Positions 1-8,241 of a DNA stretch of 64,000 nucleotides are shown in pieces. Position 1 is the stretch's first letter. The number at the start of each line of letters is the position of its first letter. The translations under genes were made by a program, and so were the position numbers. Below the pieces are notes generated by a model. The model had not been told where the DNA came from. It saw only the letters and a list, made by a program, of their open reading frames with translations, and did no database searches. Origin of the DNA: Roseobacter sp. (GTDB taxonomy: Bacteria; Pseudomonadota; Alphaproteobacteria; Rhodobacterales; Rhodobacteraceae); NCBI GenBank assembly GCA_002731875.1, contig PCCY01000021.1, forward strand, positions 307,638-371,637, given 5' to 3'.

Positions 1-55
1 CGAGGGCGCCGCGGCCTTCGTCGAGAAACGCAAACCGCAATGGCAGGGGCGCTGA
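1..55 (+). CDS. C-terminal end of an enoyl-CoA hydratase/isomerase (crotonase) family protein, partial
   Basis: Only the last 17 codons are inside the window, and the reading frame ends in TGA at 53-55. The peptide EGAAAFVEKRKPQWQGR has the charged, aromatic 'F-x-EKR-x-P-x-W/F-x-GR' tail seen at the end of many crotonase-fold acyl-CoA hydratases and isomerases. The gene runs into the convergent LysR gene with only two bases between the stops. The family call rests on this tail alone, and the exact enzyme cannot be told. Confidence 0.55.
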   Translation, partial: EGAAAFVEKRKPQWQGR

Positions 56-57
56 CC

Positions 58-927
58 CTAGACCATGACGGTCTCTGCCTGCCGCTCTGCCACAACGCGG
101 AAAGCCTCGACCGCCAGTCGGATGCCTTCTGAATTGTGATGCACCTTCGGATACATCAGATAGTGCTGGACGGTCATCTCGGGCGCATCGGCAACCACAA
201 ACAGCTCTTGGCGGTCAATCTGTTCCTGAACAGCATGCTCGGACAGATAGGCCGATCCGCCATCGCGCAAAATGATCTGTAGGGCCAGATCGCTCAGCCC
301 GACCGTGACCGTCGGGGTAACCGGCATGACAACGGCAAGGTTGAATTTTTCGTTGAACTGCGGCCCCCAATCGACATGGACGTAACCCTTGTTCAGATTG
401 GCAAAGGAAAGGTCCGGCGTTGTCGCGACCAGGATCAGCTTTTCGCTGATGTAGGGTTCGATGATATAACCCGGCACCATCGTCGGCACCGACGTCACGA
501 TCACGTCGAAATACCCGTCCGCCAGATTCCGGATCATGCCGCGGGACCAGTCCGATTCGACCCGCAAAAGATAATTCGGCGCATTCGCGTGCATCCAGCC
601 GATCCAGTCATGACTGAGCCGCGCCCAGGACGTGAGCTGGATCGCGACACTGAGACTGCCTTTGACATCCTCGCGCTGAGACATGTTCTGCCGCCCCTGC
701 TGCCAGGCCCGCGCCATGCGCAGCGCATAGGGGCGGAACCGTTCCCCTGCCGGTGAAAGCCGCATTCCGGAGGCAGAGCGCACGAACAAGGGCTGGCGCA
801 GATCATCCTCCAGAAGCTTGATGCGTGTGCTGGCCGCGGATTGCGTCAAGTTCAGCTTTTTGGCCGCCTTGATGATCGATCCGCTTTCGGCGACTTCAAG
901 AAATGTCAGAATTCTCTGTATGCTCAT
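58..927 (-). CDS. LysR family transcriptional regulator
   Basis: A 289-residue LysR-type regulator. The N-terminal winged helix-turn-helix (about residues 2-60) shows the usual pattern: an alanine-rich recognition region reading LNLTQSAASTRIKLLEDDL, then the PLF-x-R segment. The rest is a periplasmic-binding-like effector domain (from about residue 90), with the typical LI-LVAT motif. The start at 927 gives the canonical LysR N-terminus. An upstream in-frame ATG at 981 would add 18 residues that do not look like the family, and neither start has a clear ribosome binding site. It probably controls metabolic genes to the left of the window, such as the convergent crotonase locus. The effector is unknown. 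Confidence 0.88.
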   Translation of the reverse strand: MSIQRILTFLEVAESGSIIKAAKKLNLTQSAASTRIKLLEDDLRQPLFVRSASGMRLSPAGERFRPYALRMARAWQQGRQNMSQREDVKGSLSVAIQLTSWARLSHDWIGWMHANAPNYLLRVESDWSRGMIRNLADGYFDVIVTSVPTMVPGYIIEPYISEKLILVATTPDLSFANLNKGYVHVDWGPQFNEKFNLAVVMPVTPTVTVGLSDLALQIILRDGGSAYLSEHAVQEQIDRQELFVVADAPEMTVQHYLMYPKVHHNSEGIRLAVEAFRVVAERQAETVMV

Positions 928-981
928 GAGGAACGATACCGATATTGGAGAAGCTTTGGTGACCCGATCGGATGCCTGCAC

Positions 982-1794
982 GACAGGAACGGGGTTTGCA
1001 CAAGGTCATGCAACGGACCATCTCAAAACAAGCGTGACTGATAGGCTAAAGGCTTGGTTATACCGTGTCCAGTGGCCTGGCCCCAGGCTTCCCGCACCCA
1101 CCTACGCCGACGCGGCGCGTACCAAGGCACTGCAACCGGCGCATAGATTCAACGCTAGTGGTGGAGAGTTTGCCGGCAAGGGTATCGGTCCCGAAGAAAC
1201 GCCTTGCGAACTCTCGAAAAATAGCCATTGGCCCCGCAGCAGCACACGCCATGTCCCGGCCGCGCATAGGACGCGTACGCAATTGAAGTTTCCTACGAAA
1301 GCTTCAGTATACCAATCCTCGGGTTTCATCACGATTGCCTGTGGAGCGGCCCTGTTGGACAACCGCGCGATCACGGCGCAGTGGCAAGCGGATCGCGCAG
1401 CGCACCGGGAACGTGTCGATCTGGTGCGCGGCACTCACGAACAACGTATGCGCAGCAGGGGCATCCATGGTGTGTCAGATCGGATTACCATCCAAACAAG
1501 CCATTCCAGCTTTGGCAAGCTTATAAGATGGACCGTTGTTCTTGAAATTCCGAATGCAAGAACAACGGACGAAATTATCCGATCCAAATATCTCAACAAT
1601 ATTATTGGACAAGATCACCGTTTCAACATGCGGATCACGCAACACGGCTCGACTTGCAGGCTTCTATTCAACAGCAGCAAAGCTGGTCGGAGTTAAAGAT
1701 TTACAGCCGCAAATTCGACCAACAAAGATCTCTCTATACACCTGCCGTGTAGCGTTTGTAGGACAAATACGCCAAGCTATATCTACATCTCCAA
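982..1794. other. Long stretch with no convincing gene; possibly degenerate
   Basis: About 810 bases between a LysR gene and a small membrane protein gene. Several stop-free frames cross it on both strands, but none has a ribosome binding site, a family-like N-terminus or a recognisable domain. The longest plus-strand frame begins inside the LysR gene. A minus-strand frame around 1058-1282 has a protein-like patch (AIFREFARRFFGTDTLAGKL) that could be the remnant of a decayed gene, but I cannot assign it. The stretch marks the left side of an accessory-looking segment. Confidence 0.4.
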
Positions 1795-2055
1795 TCAGGA
1801 GAATATTTGTGACAAAACCAGTTTGATCGAGCCGGCATTACCCTTTCCATGCACATGATGCATGATGTTTCGGTCATTTTTCAGAGAAACCACAGCCTGT
1901 ACCGCCACCTGAACCACAGGGAGCAAGATTGCCAAGGTCGCGCTTACTAGACAATAAAGACCGAGAGCTACCAGGAATGAAAACCCTGACAAAAGTGCGC
2001 CAAGAGAGGTTAACAGTCCGGCGAAGGTTCCTATCAATATATACCCGGCTACCAT
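1795..2055 (-). CDS. Small putative membrane protein (hypothetical)
   Basis: An 86-residue protein with two strongly hydrophobic segments, about residues 3-24 and 27-53, joined by a very short turn. A hydrophilic tail follows, containing a basic/His stretch near residue 60. This hairpin layout suggests an inner-membrane protein. The start is supported by a GGAG box eight bases upstream of the ATG. I recognise no family. It stands alone in AT-rich DNA between degenerate sequence and an acyltransferase gene, so it may be accessory. Coding is likely but not certain. Confidence 0.55.
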   Translation of the reverse strand: MVAGYILIGTFAGLLTSLGALLSGFSFLVALGLYCLVSATLAILLPVVQVAVQAVVSLKNDRNIMHHVHGKGNAGSIKLVLSQIFS

Positions 2056-2455
2056 AAGTTTACTCCAAATATTGTGTTAGTATTTTGCGTCTTAAATTTT
2101 AAAAATCAACCAAAGATAGAAGTCTGTTAGCTGAGCAACAATAATGTCACACCTTAGGCATTCCGCTGACGAGCACTGACAACCTCAACTTGGTATCGGA
2201 GCATTCGGGCAAAATAATGGCGCTGATGTGTTGTCATCATTTTTTTTTGCCTCATTGATGTAAAAAAGTAATCATTCGGGCCGGAAACGTTGGTAGCGGT
2301 CATTGCCGAATTGGTGAGCGCCTTCGTCTGCGTTCCGAACATTGTTACGGCCGAGAATGAGGCGCAAGAAGCGTACGGTTGCCGCACAACGCCCAATTAC
2401 AGGAAGCGCACAGATCCGTTAATACAGGATTTAATACGGAGGGTGTTTCGATTTT
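2056..2455. other. AT-rich intergenic stretch, nothing recognised
   Basis: About 400 bases with runs of T and A (for example around 2230-2275). Short open frames are present on both strands, but they lack ribosome binding sites and protein-like composition. It separates the small membrane protein gene from the end of the acyltransferase gene. No terminator, repeat or RNA gene was recognised. Confidence 0.4.
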
Positions 2456-4324
2456 TTATTGTCGGTACGCCGCCAACGGAGGCGTAGCGAACAAAACACC
2501 GCCGATATGGCGCGCGCCCGCGCGTGTCAGGTGATAGCCGTCATGAGAAATCAGCGCGCCATCTGCGGTGAATAACGGGCACCCGTTAGGGCATAAAAGC
2601 GCCAGCGTGTCGACAAACACACCTTTTGGCAACGTCTCTCTCAAAAGCCGAGACGTCTCGATATCCTTGGCGGGTGGTTCAACCAACGTGCCTGTCGGAT
2701 CGTCCAGCTGCATCGTCCCCCGTCTTGACAACATTCTTTTGCTGCCAATGACAAAAACCTTTTGCTCGGGGTTGAGGTTAAGATTTGCCAGGACGGCTGG
2801 CATGCGCCTGGCACTCCACTCTCGCCATTTGAACGCAAAGATCACAACATCGGCGCTTCGGATTTTCTCCAGGTCTTTCTCTGTCAACCTTTGTCTTGAA
2901 CAGCTTGCTCTCTTGTCTTCTGGAATCAAAGAACGTGTTTCATCCCAGGAAAACCCGAAATTCAACTGGCAGCTCGATGACATGCGGATAGCGGTGATAG
3001 AATGATCTGTGAAGGCCTCATTTTCCAACATCATGTTGTAAAAGTCCTCGCTGAAGCTGTCCCCGACGAGCAAAAGGTTTGGCTGACTGTGGGAAAGAGG
3101 CTTGTTTACGACTTTGCCGTGTCCGCCTCTCACGTAGACCGTATATTCCTCTCTGCTTTTCACAAGCCAAGACCGCTGATCCTCGGGAAACCGTCGTTCA
3201 AGCCCTTGCGACAAAAGAAAGATAGCTGCCAAGCCTCCGAGGGCGGCAGCCCCAAAGGACGAATGAAGAAAAATCTGCCCGGCACTGAATAGGTTTTTCC
3301 GCCGAAACGGCTCCTCCACAAAACGCCAGCTGACCCATGCCAAAACGAGAGACAATACTGCCAAACCGATCATCAACTGATCCGAAGGGTCCGCCTCGTC
3401 TGCTATAACACGGGCAAACGCGAATAGCGGTTGATGCCAAAGATATGCCGAATAGCTGATTAGTCCGATGAACACCGCTGGCCGTAAAGACAGGATCCGA
3501 CCCACAAAAGTCTGTCCCGAAGCGCCAACCAGAATGCCAACCGTTCCCAGTACAGGAACCAGCGCCCAGATAGATGGGAAAGGCGTGCCCTCATCGAAAA
3601 ACAAGATTGAAAAGAGGATAGCCAACAGGCCTACGCCACCGATAACCTCCCCAGCAACACGCCCACACGCCCCACGCTTCAATAGATAAACCGCGGCGAG
3701 CGAACCGGACAGCAACTCCCACCCTCTTGTGGGTAGTAAGTAGAATGCTGTGGCCGGTGACCGGTGGACCACGAACTCCGCTAGTGCCAAAGATGCCAGC
3801 GACACAACGACCATTGCCGAAACAAGTCCGCCCCGCCAGTACTTCCAGAACAACCACAGCACCACTGGGAACAGGATATAGAACTGTTCTTCCACGGAAA
3901 GGCTCCAGGTATGCAATAGTGGAAGCCGTTCGGCTGCTGTCGCGAAATAGTCGGCTTCGGACCAGAAAAAGAAATTCGAGACAAAGGTAATTACGGCAAT
4001 CATGGATCGCGCAAAATCCCGCAACTCGTAAGGCAGCATGAAAATCGCAGCAAGTATCGCCGTCACGGTCATCACGAAAAACAGCGCTGGCAAGATACGC
4101 CTTGCTCGGCGTTCATAGAAATTAAGGATGGAAAACTGGTCAGCTTCAAGCTCTCGCATCAGAATACCAGTAATTAGAAAACCGGATATGACGAAGAATA
4201 TATCCACGCCGACATATCCGCCCGGCACCCATTGCAACCCTGCGTGAAAAAGGATCACGGGTAGCACGGCGACTGCGCGCAGCCCGTCTATTTCACTACG
4301 GTAAGATAGTCCCGGAGAGCTCAT
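2456..4324 (-). CDS. OafA/YrhL-type membrane O-acyltransferase with C-terminal SGNH domain
   Basis: A 622-residue protein of the acyltransferase-3 family fused to an SGNH hydrolase-like domain. Residues about 8-345 form the multi-span membrane part. They carry the family marks Y-R-x-E-I-D-G-L-R, the catalytic-type His in ILFHAG (about residue 27), FFVISGFLIT and ERRARRILPAL. After a linker, residues about 400-615 hold the SGNH blocks: LLVGDSFSED (nucleophile Ser in GDS) and the DGYHLT Asp/His block near the C-terminus. Proteins of this build acetylate lipopolysaccharide O-antigen, peptidoglycan or exopolysaccharide at the inner membrane. The gene stands alone with no polysaccharide cluster beside it, so the target glycan is unknown. 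Confidence 0.93.
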   Translation of the reverse strand: MSSPGLSYRSEIDGLRAVAVLPVILFHAGLQWVPGGYVGVDIFFVISGFLITGILMRELEADQFSILNFYERRARRILPALFFVMTVTAILAAIFMLPYELRDFARSMIAVITFVSNFFFWSEADYFATAAERLPLLHTWSLSVEEQFYILFPVVLWLFWKYWRGGLVSAMVVVSLASLALAEFVVHRSPATAFYLLPTRGWELLSGSLAAVYLLKRGACGRVAGEVIGGVGLLAILFSILFFDEGTPFPSIWALVPVLGTVGILVGASGQTFVGRILSLRPAVFIGLISYSAYLWHQPLFAFARVIADEADPSDQLMIGLAVLSLVLAWVSWRFVEEPFRRKNLFSAGQIFLHSSFGAAALGGLAAIFLLSQGLERRFPEDQRSWLVKSREEYTVYVRGGHGKVVNKPLSHSQPNLLLVGDSFSEDFYNMMLENEAFTDHSITAIRMSSSCQLNFGFSWDETRSLIPEDKRASCSRQRLTEKDLEKIRSADVVIFAFKWREWSARRMPAVLANLNLNPEQKVFVIGSKRMLSRRGTMQLDDPTGTLVEPPAKDIETSRLLRETLPKGVFVDTLALLCPNGCPLFTADGALISHDGYHLTRAGARHIGGVLFATPPLAAYRQ

Positions 4325-4702
4325 CGTGCTTGTGTACCATCGGAAGTCTCCATTTCAACTGAAATATTGCCCGGTGACCCCAAGAAAAGCGCTGGTACAT
4401 CTACAATTACCGCGCCTACCGGTCTTTGCATGTATGATTACGGTCTCTCAGCTCATTGAGGCAGCCCTTGCTCGAAGGCCGATCGGCTTCAGACTCCTGA
4501 ATACAAGTGGTGGCGGCGTAAATGACGGAAAAACATGGTTCATTTACCCACCGCCTGTCTTAACGGGCGTCCCTTGACGCTCCCCAGCGAGGACTAATTA
4601 ACGTGCATCGTTATTTTACACATAACAAAATTTAGCCACTAGCGGATGATGACTGCGCGCCTATAGGTGTTTTTGTTAAATCGTTAAGCACGAGATAACT
4701 AC
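4325..4702. other. Intergenic region upstream of the nuclease cassette
   Basis: About 380 bases between the divergently oriented acyltransferase gene and the two-gene nuclease cassette. The part from about 4590 is AT-rich and should contain the cassette promoter. A loose TTGTTA / GATAAC pair at about 4674-4700 is too weakly spaced to call. A short stop-free frame at 4326-4577 has no ribosome binding site and is not considered a gene. Confidence 0.4.
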
Positions 4703-5422
4703 ATGACCATCAAGCAAATGAGAGACTGCCGGCGCATGCGTGTGCGGGATGGCTTTGACCTCCCTGGGTTTCAGAGAGGTGGCGAGCACTGTCGCCTGCA
4801 TTTCGAAGTCGTCTTCGTGCCCGCGCCGGTGCGGGCTCTCGTAGCTGAGATCAAGGCTTTTGCGGCCCGTAGCGACATTGCGCATCTTGACGATGGCGAC
4901 AATGCTCTTTTGCGGATCGCCGATCTGGCATGCTCGCGGCTGGCGATCGACTCTGGCGAGGGAGAGGTTGATCTGCGCTCGCTGGCAGTGCTTGGCGGTG
5001 TCTCCGAGGGCCGTGTACGCAACTTGCTTTTAGAGACAGATGGCCCCCTTGAACGCGACCCCGATAACGGGATCAAGGCGCTGAGCGCAGCCTTTTGGTT
5101 GCAGAAGAAGAAGGGTTATCTGGCTTCCGTCTGGCAGGAAGAGGAACCTGATTTTCAGGAGACAGGCAAGACGGCTGACCTCGTCCCAGAGAAGATGATC
5201 TTCGTACCTGTTGCGCGGGATGGGTCTATGTTTACACCTGACCTTCAGCTCAACGGCAGCTACCGCATTGGCGCAAAGGGAGCAGAAGAGAACCACGAAG
5301 ATTTCTCCATGGCCCTGTCACGGTTGAACGTAATGGCGGTCCTGCGGTGGCGGCGTCCAAACGACAATCGCATCTGGGGCATCGTCAGCGGTGTTGCCTG
5401 GCAACGTATCGAAAAAAAGTGA
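4703..5422 (+). CDS. Helix-turn-helix protein, first gene of the GIY-YIG/exonuclease cassette
   Basis: A 239-residue protein of unknown function. Residues about 65-85 form a helix, and residues about 89-112 (VDLRSLAVLGGVSEGRVRNL) look like a helix-turn-helix. A helical segment ending in an aromatic/basic 'WLQKKKGYLASVW' stretch follows. The C-terminal part (about 164-236) is a separate domain with the pattern IFVPVARDGS...FTP...YRIG-KG and a final RWRRPN...WGIV. I have the impression of having seen similar sequences beside DNA-modification genes, but cannot name a family. It ends eight bases before the next gene, so the two are very likely co-transcribed. No strong ribosome binding site precedes the ATG, so a slightly different start is possible. 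Confidence 0.75.
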   Translation: MTIKQMRDCRRMRVRDGFDLPGFQRGGEHCRLHFEVVFVPAPVRALVAEIKAFAARSDIAHLDDGDNALLRIADLACSRLAIDSGEGEVDLRSLAVLGGVSEGRVRNLLLETDGPLERDPDNGIKALSAAFWLQKKKGYLASVWQEEEPDFQETGKTADLVPEKMIFVPVARDGSMFTPDLQLNGSYRIGAKGAEENHEDFSMALSRLNVMAVLRWRRPNDNRIWGIVSGVAWQRIEKK

Positions 5423-5430
5423 AGCAAAAC

Positions 5431-6996
5431 ATGAGCATCCCCACTGCAACCGAGATCCTGGCCCTGCTCCGAACGGCAACGCCGCAACCGACCTCCGAAG
5501 CTCCGCGTGCTGCGCGAGGCATCTATGGCCTCTTCGACCACACGGGCACCTTCCGCTATATCGGCTCGACCTCGTCGCGAGCCGAGACTTTCTACAAGCG
5601 CATTCATCAGCGCCATCGCACTGGTTCCGAGAACACCAGCCATTACTTCTCGTTCATGTACAACACCGGACGGCTCTGGCGCCGCCGCAATGATCCTGCG
5701 ACGAAATCAGACGGTGATATCGCAAAGAAACTACGCAACGCATTTATCGCACAACACTGTGGTGCTGTGTGGGTGCCACTTCCGGATCATGCTGATATCT
5801 CCGGTCTGGAGGCGCAAGTCATCGCCCTTGCACCCACCGAAATGATCGCTTGGAACCGGCGCGGCATGGAGCCCTACGAGGAACCAAGCACACTTGTAGA
5901 TGCACTGATCGAGGAGTTGCGGCTGAGCCCTGTCGAACGTGCGGCACTGGGCCGACAGCTCGAACGGTTCCGCGGCGGCGCCCAGGCAGCCGCACCCGTC
6001 ATCCCTGAGCCTTTCTCAGGCCCGCTTCCGATGCTCCCGGAGGGCCCGTTCCGCTTCTTTGCACTGGACGTCGAGACCGCCAACCACGATCGCGGGAGCA
6101 TCTGCCAGGTGGGACTTGCCTGCGTTCGCCCCGATAATCAGATCGAGAGCTGGGTTGCCTTGGTCGATCCCGGAACCGACCGCTGGGTCTTCACTTGGCT
6201 GCACGGCATCACCGCCGAAATGGTCAAGGGAGCGGCAGGTATCGAAGAAGTGCTTGCCCTGCTGGAAAAGCGGTTGGAAGGCGTTCCGGTTTATCAACAT
6301 TCTGGCTTCGATCGCAGCGCTATCCGCGCAGCCTGTGCTGCGCTTGGTCGAGCAGAGCCCAACTGGAAATGGCAGAACAGTATCACCGTCGCACGAGCCG
6401 CTTGGCCAGAATTGAAAGGCAACGGCGGGCATGGTCTTGCTTCTTTGAAGCAGCACCTCGGTTTATGTTTCGAGCATCATGACGCGGGCGAGGACGCGCG
6501 TGCCGCTGCAGAAGTTGTGCTACTGGCCGAGAACGGTGCAAAGGGCGTCGAAGAGGTGTTTGAGGTCATTGACGTTGAAGAACACATCGTTCCAAGTTCT
6601 CCTGTGCAGGACGATCATCCTCGACGTGAACCCCGTTCTCAGGAGAACGAAACCGTATTTTTGCGTCCAGTATCAACCGAGATCGTAGTTGGGCGCAGCG
6701 TGCTCACCCAGGGCAACCTTGACAACAACCATTTCTATCTGCGCGAGTTTATCAGCGCCTTCCCATCAGAGGTCATCGGCGGTAGCAACAAGGCCAGTGC
6801 TGCGCCATCCACCTTGACGATCCATTGGGGTGGCGTGGCTTCGATTGCTACCGACATTGATGGTTCGAAAAAGATTTTCCGCGATCGGTCTTGGGTACGG
6901 ACGTTCTTCGAAAGGAATGCTGCGCGGTCCGGTGACACCGTTGAAATAGTCGAGACCGCCCCGCGCAGCTACCATGTGAAACTCGTTCGAGCCTGA
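5431..6996 (+). CDS. GIY-YIG nuclease / DEDDh 3'-5' exonuclease fusion with C-terminal putative DNA-binding domain
   Basis: A 521-residue protein with three parts. (1) A GIY-YIG endonuclease-like domain, residues about 28-135: GIY at 30-32, YIG at 43-45, the basic helix with Arg57, and Glu127 in SGLEAQVIAL as the expected metal-binding glutamate. (2) A DnaQ/DEDDh exonuclease domain, residues about 207-365: Asp213 and Glu215 in ALDVETAN, HGITAEMV, Asp294 in HSGFDRSAI, and the His350-x4-Asp355 pair. All catalytic residues are present. (3) Residues about 412-521, with NNHFYL...FPSEVIGG, TDIDG and a GDTVEI end, resembling small beta-rich domains attached to restriction-modification proteins (from memory). 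UvrC-like GIY-YIG plus DnaQ fusions are known in the opposite order. Function is inferred: branched or damaged DNA processing, or defence. Start chosen at the ATG just after the upstream gene. Confidence 0.85.
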   Translation: MSIPTATEILALLRTATPQPTSEAPRAARGIYGLFDHTGTFRYIGSTSSRAETFYKRIHQRHRTGSENTSHYFSFMYNTGRLWRRRNDPATKSDGDIAKKLRNAFIAQHCGAVWVPLPDHADISGLEAQVIALAPTEMIAWNRRGMEPYEEPSTLVDALIEELRLSPVERAALGRQLERFRGGAQAAAPVIPEPFSGPLPMLPEGPFRFFALDVETANHDRGSICQVGLACVRPDNQIESWVALVDPGTDRWVFTWLHGITAEMVKGAAGIEEVLALLEKRLEGVPVYQHSGFDRSAIRAACAALGRAEPNWKWQNSITVARAAWPELKGNGGHGLASLKQHLGLCFEHHDAGEDARAAAEVVLLAENGAKGVEEVFEVIDVEEHIVPSSPVQDDHPRREPRSQENETVFLRPVSTEIVVGRSVLTQGNLDNNHFYLREFISAFPSEVIGGSNKASAAPSTLTIHWGGVASIATDIDGSKKIFRDRSWVRTFFERNAARSGDTVEIVETAPRSYHVKLVRA

Positions 6997-7522
6997 CATC
7001 GTACTAAATCAGCCTCTCCTAGGCCAAACCTGTTTTCGTAGGCAGATCCTTCGGACCTTGCTTACGATACTCGGTCGGCTGTGGCACCTTGCTCTGCCCC
7101 AAGGTGCCCCCACTGCACAAAGAGCATACCCCGCGGGCCGGTTGACCAGCGGTGCCTGTTCAACGCCCAGTCCATCTGATCGGCAGCGTATCATCGTGAA
7201 TGCACCGGTGGCGTCAAGGTTGCCGCGGTACCGGTTAGCGACCTGCCTCGCGCAGTCTGTCAATGCCGTTTCACGTGCTCGATGTACCCGCTTTTTCCTG
7301 AAATCGGGGTATTCGATCCCTTGCCAACATCGCGCCTGCACGGCTGCGACATTGCATCACACCGTTCGATCACCTTGGATGTCGCTGAGGCCATGCCGAG
7401 GCGACGACAGATAACAGATACCACGCGTTTATTGAGGTATAGACAGGGGCTTTCCCGACCCGCCCCGTGCCGCAATCCAACCATGAGGTGAAATTTATAC
7501 CTCCTGTTCGTCCAATTCGTCT
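6997..7522. other. Degenerate intergenic stretch, possible transposase remnant on the minus strand
   Basis: About 525 bases between the nuclease cassette and the stress operon. No intact gene is visible. On the minus strand, two neighbouring frames read GKGSNTPISGKSGYIEHVKR (near 7265-7320) and, shifted, CARQVANRYRGNLDATGAF (near 7205-7265). Together these loosely recall the C-terminus of IS5-type DDE transposases ('PGRK...RR-VATRYD'). The match is weak, interrupted and without terminal repeats, so a transposase fossil is only a possibility. The stretch forms the right edge of the accessory-looking segment. Confidence 0.3.
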
Positions 7523-7547
7523 GGAACGAACGTTTGCCAGCCGCGTT
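7523..7547 (+). promoter_or_regulatory. Candidate EcfG (general stress response) promoter
   Basis: GGAAC at 7523-7527 and CGTT at 7544-7547 are separated by exactly 16 bases. This is the established consensus of the alphaproteobacterial extracytoplasmic sigma factor EcfG (GGAAC-N16/17-CGTT). It lies about 45 bases upstream of the 22-codon gene that opens a run of stress-type membrane genes. Position, spacing and the nature of the downstream genes all agree. Whether this organism has PhyR-NepR-EcfG cannot be seen here. Confidence 0.7.
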
Positions 7548-7590
7548 ATTCAATCAATAACGAAAACTTGAAAAGACGAGGAGAATTTCA

Positions 7591-7659
7591 ATGTACGGCA
7601 TCTTCTATCTTATCGGCCTAATCGTGGTCGTACTCGCGGTTATCAATCTGATCTTTTAA
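7591..7659 (+). CDS. 22-residue single-span membrane peptide
   Basis: ATG at 7591 to TAA at 7657-7659 encodes MYGIFYLIGLIVVVLAVINL-IF, almost entirely a single hydrophobic helix. A strong ribosome binding site (GAGGAG, 7578-7583) precedes the ATG by about seven bases. The gene lies between the EcfG-like promoter and the YqjD-like gene, 15 bases before the latter. The good translation signal and the neighbours suggest a real stress-induced membrane miniprotein. No family is recognised. Confidence 0.6.
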   Translation: MYGIFYLIGLIVVVLAVINLIF

Positions 7660-7674
7660 CGCAAGGAATTTACC

Positions 7675-8241
7675 ATGACTAACATCAACAAAGATAGCAC
7701 CGGCACCGACACTTCCATGACAGAGAAAGCCAAGGAAGCCGCAGGGTCGGCATCCGAGCAGGTGAAAGCCCACGCAAAAGACGTCGCCGACACCGTCGCA
7801 ACCGAAGCCGGCAACTATGCGGGTCAAGCCAAGGATGCCGCGGCTGACGAAGTAAAGAACGTGTCATCCGCTCTGCGCACCGCCGCAGACGAAATGCGCC
7901 GCGGCTCCCCTCAGGAACGCACGTTCAGCCAAATCGCGGACGGTTTGGCAGACGCGTCCGACTCGCTGCGCGACAAAGATCTGGGCGAGATGGTCACTGC
8001 CGTTTCCGACTTTGCAAAGCGCAATCCTCTGGTGTTCTTGGGAAGCGCGGCTTTGATCGGCTTTGCTGCCACCCGGTTCGCCAAGGCCTCTCGCACTGGT
8101 TCATCGCGGGCTGACTACGGTGACCGTAACGATGACCGGATGGCGAGACCTGCCCCCGGCATCCCTTCCAGCACCGCCAATCAAGCGGGCGGCGTTCAAT
8201 CTCCGGCGATCGCCCCAAACCGTGAAAGGAACAACCTATGA
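7675..8241 (+). CDS. YqjD/ElaB-like (nutrient-deprivation-induced type) membrane-anchored stress protein
   Basis: A 188-residue protein. Residues 1-105 are highly charged, Ala/Lys/Glu/Asp-rich and probably long alpha-helix or coiled coil (for example KAKEAAGSASEQVKAHAKD). One transmembrane segment follows at about 117-134, preceded by the signature FAKRNPLVFLGSAALIGFAA, then a disordered Gly/Pro/Arg-rich tail. This is the layout of 'nutrient deprivation-induced' and DUF883/ElaB/YqjD-like proteins, which attach to the inner membrane in stress or stationary phase. An AAGGA box precedes the start. The stop overlaps the start of the holin-like gene by four bases (ATGA). Role inferred from architecture and operon. 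Confidence 0.75.
   Translation: MTNINKDSTGTDTSMTEKAKEAAGSASEQVKAHAKDVADTVATEAGNYAGQAKDAAADEVKNVSSALRTAADEMRRGSPQERTFSQIADGLADASDSLRDKDLGEMVTAVSDFAKRNPLVFLGSAALIGFAATRFAKASRTGSSRADYGDRNDDRMARPAPGIPSSTANQAGGVQSPAIAPNRERNNL

Noticed and set aside
818..1696. 292-codon plus-strand open frame
   Set aside because: It begins antisense inside the LysR gene, has no ribosome binding site and its translation shows no family-like pattern.
4326..4577. 83-codon plus-strand frame before the nuclease cassette
   Set aside because: No ribosome site, starts next to the acyltransferase start and has no protein-like pattern.
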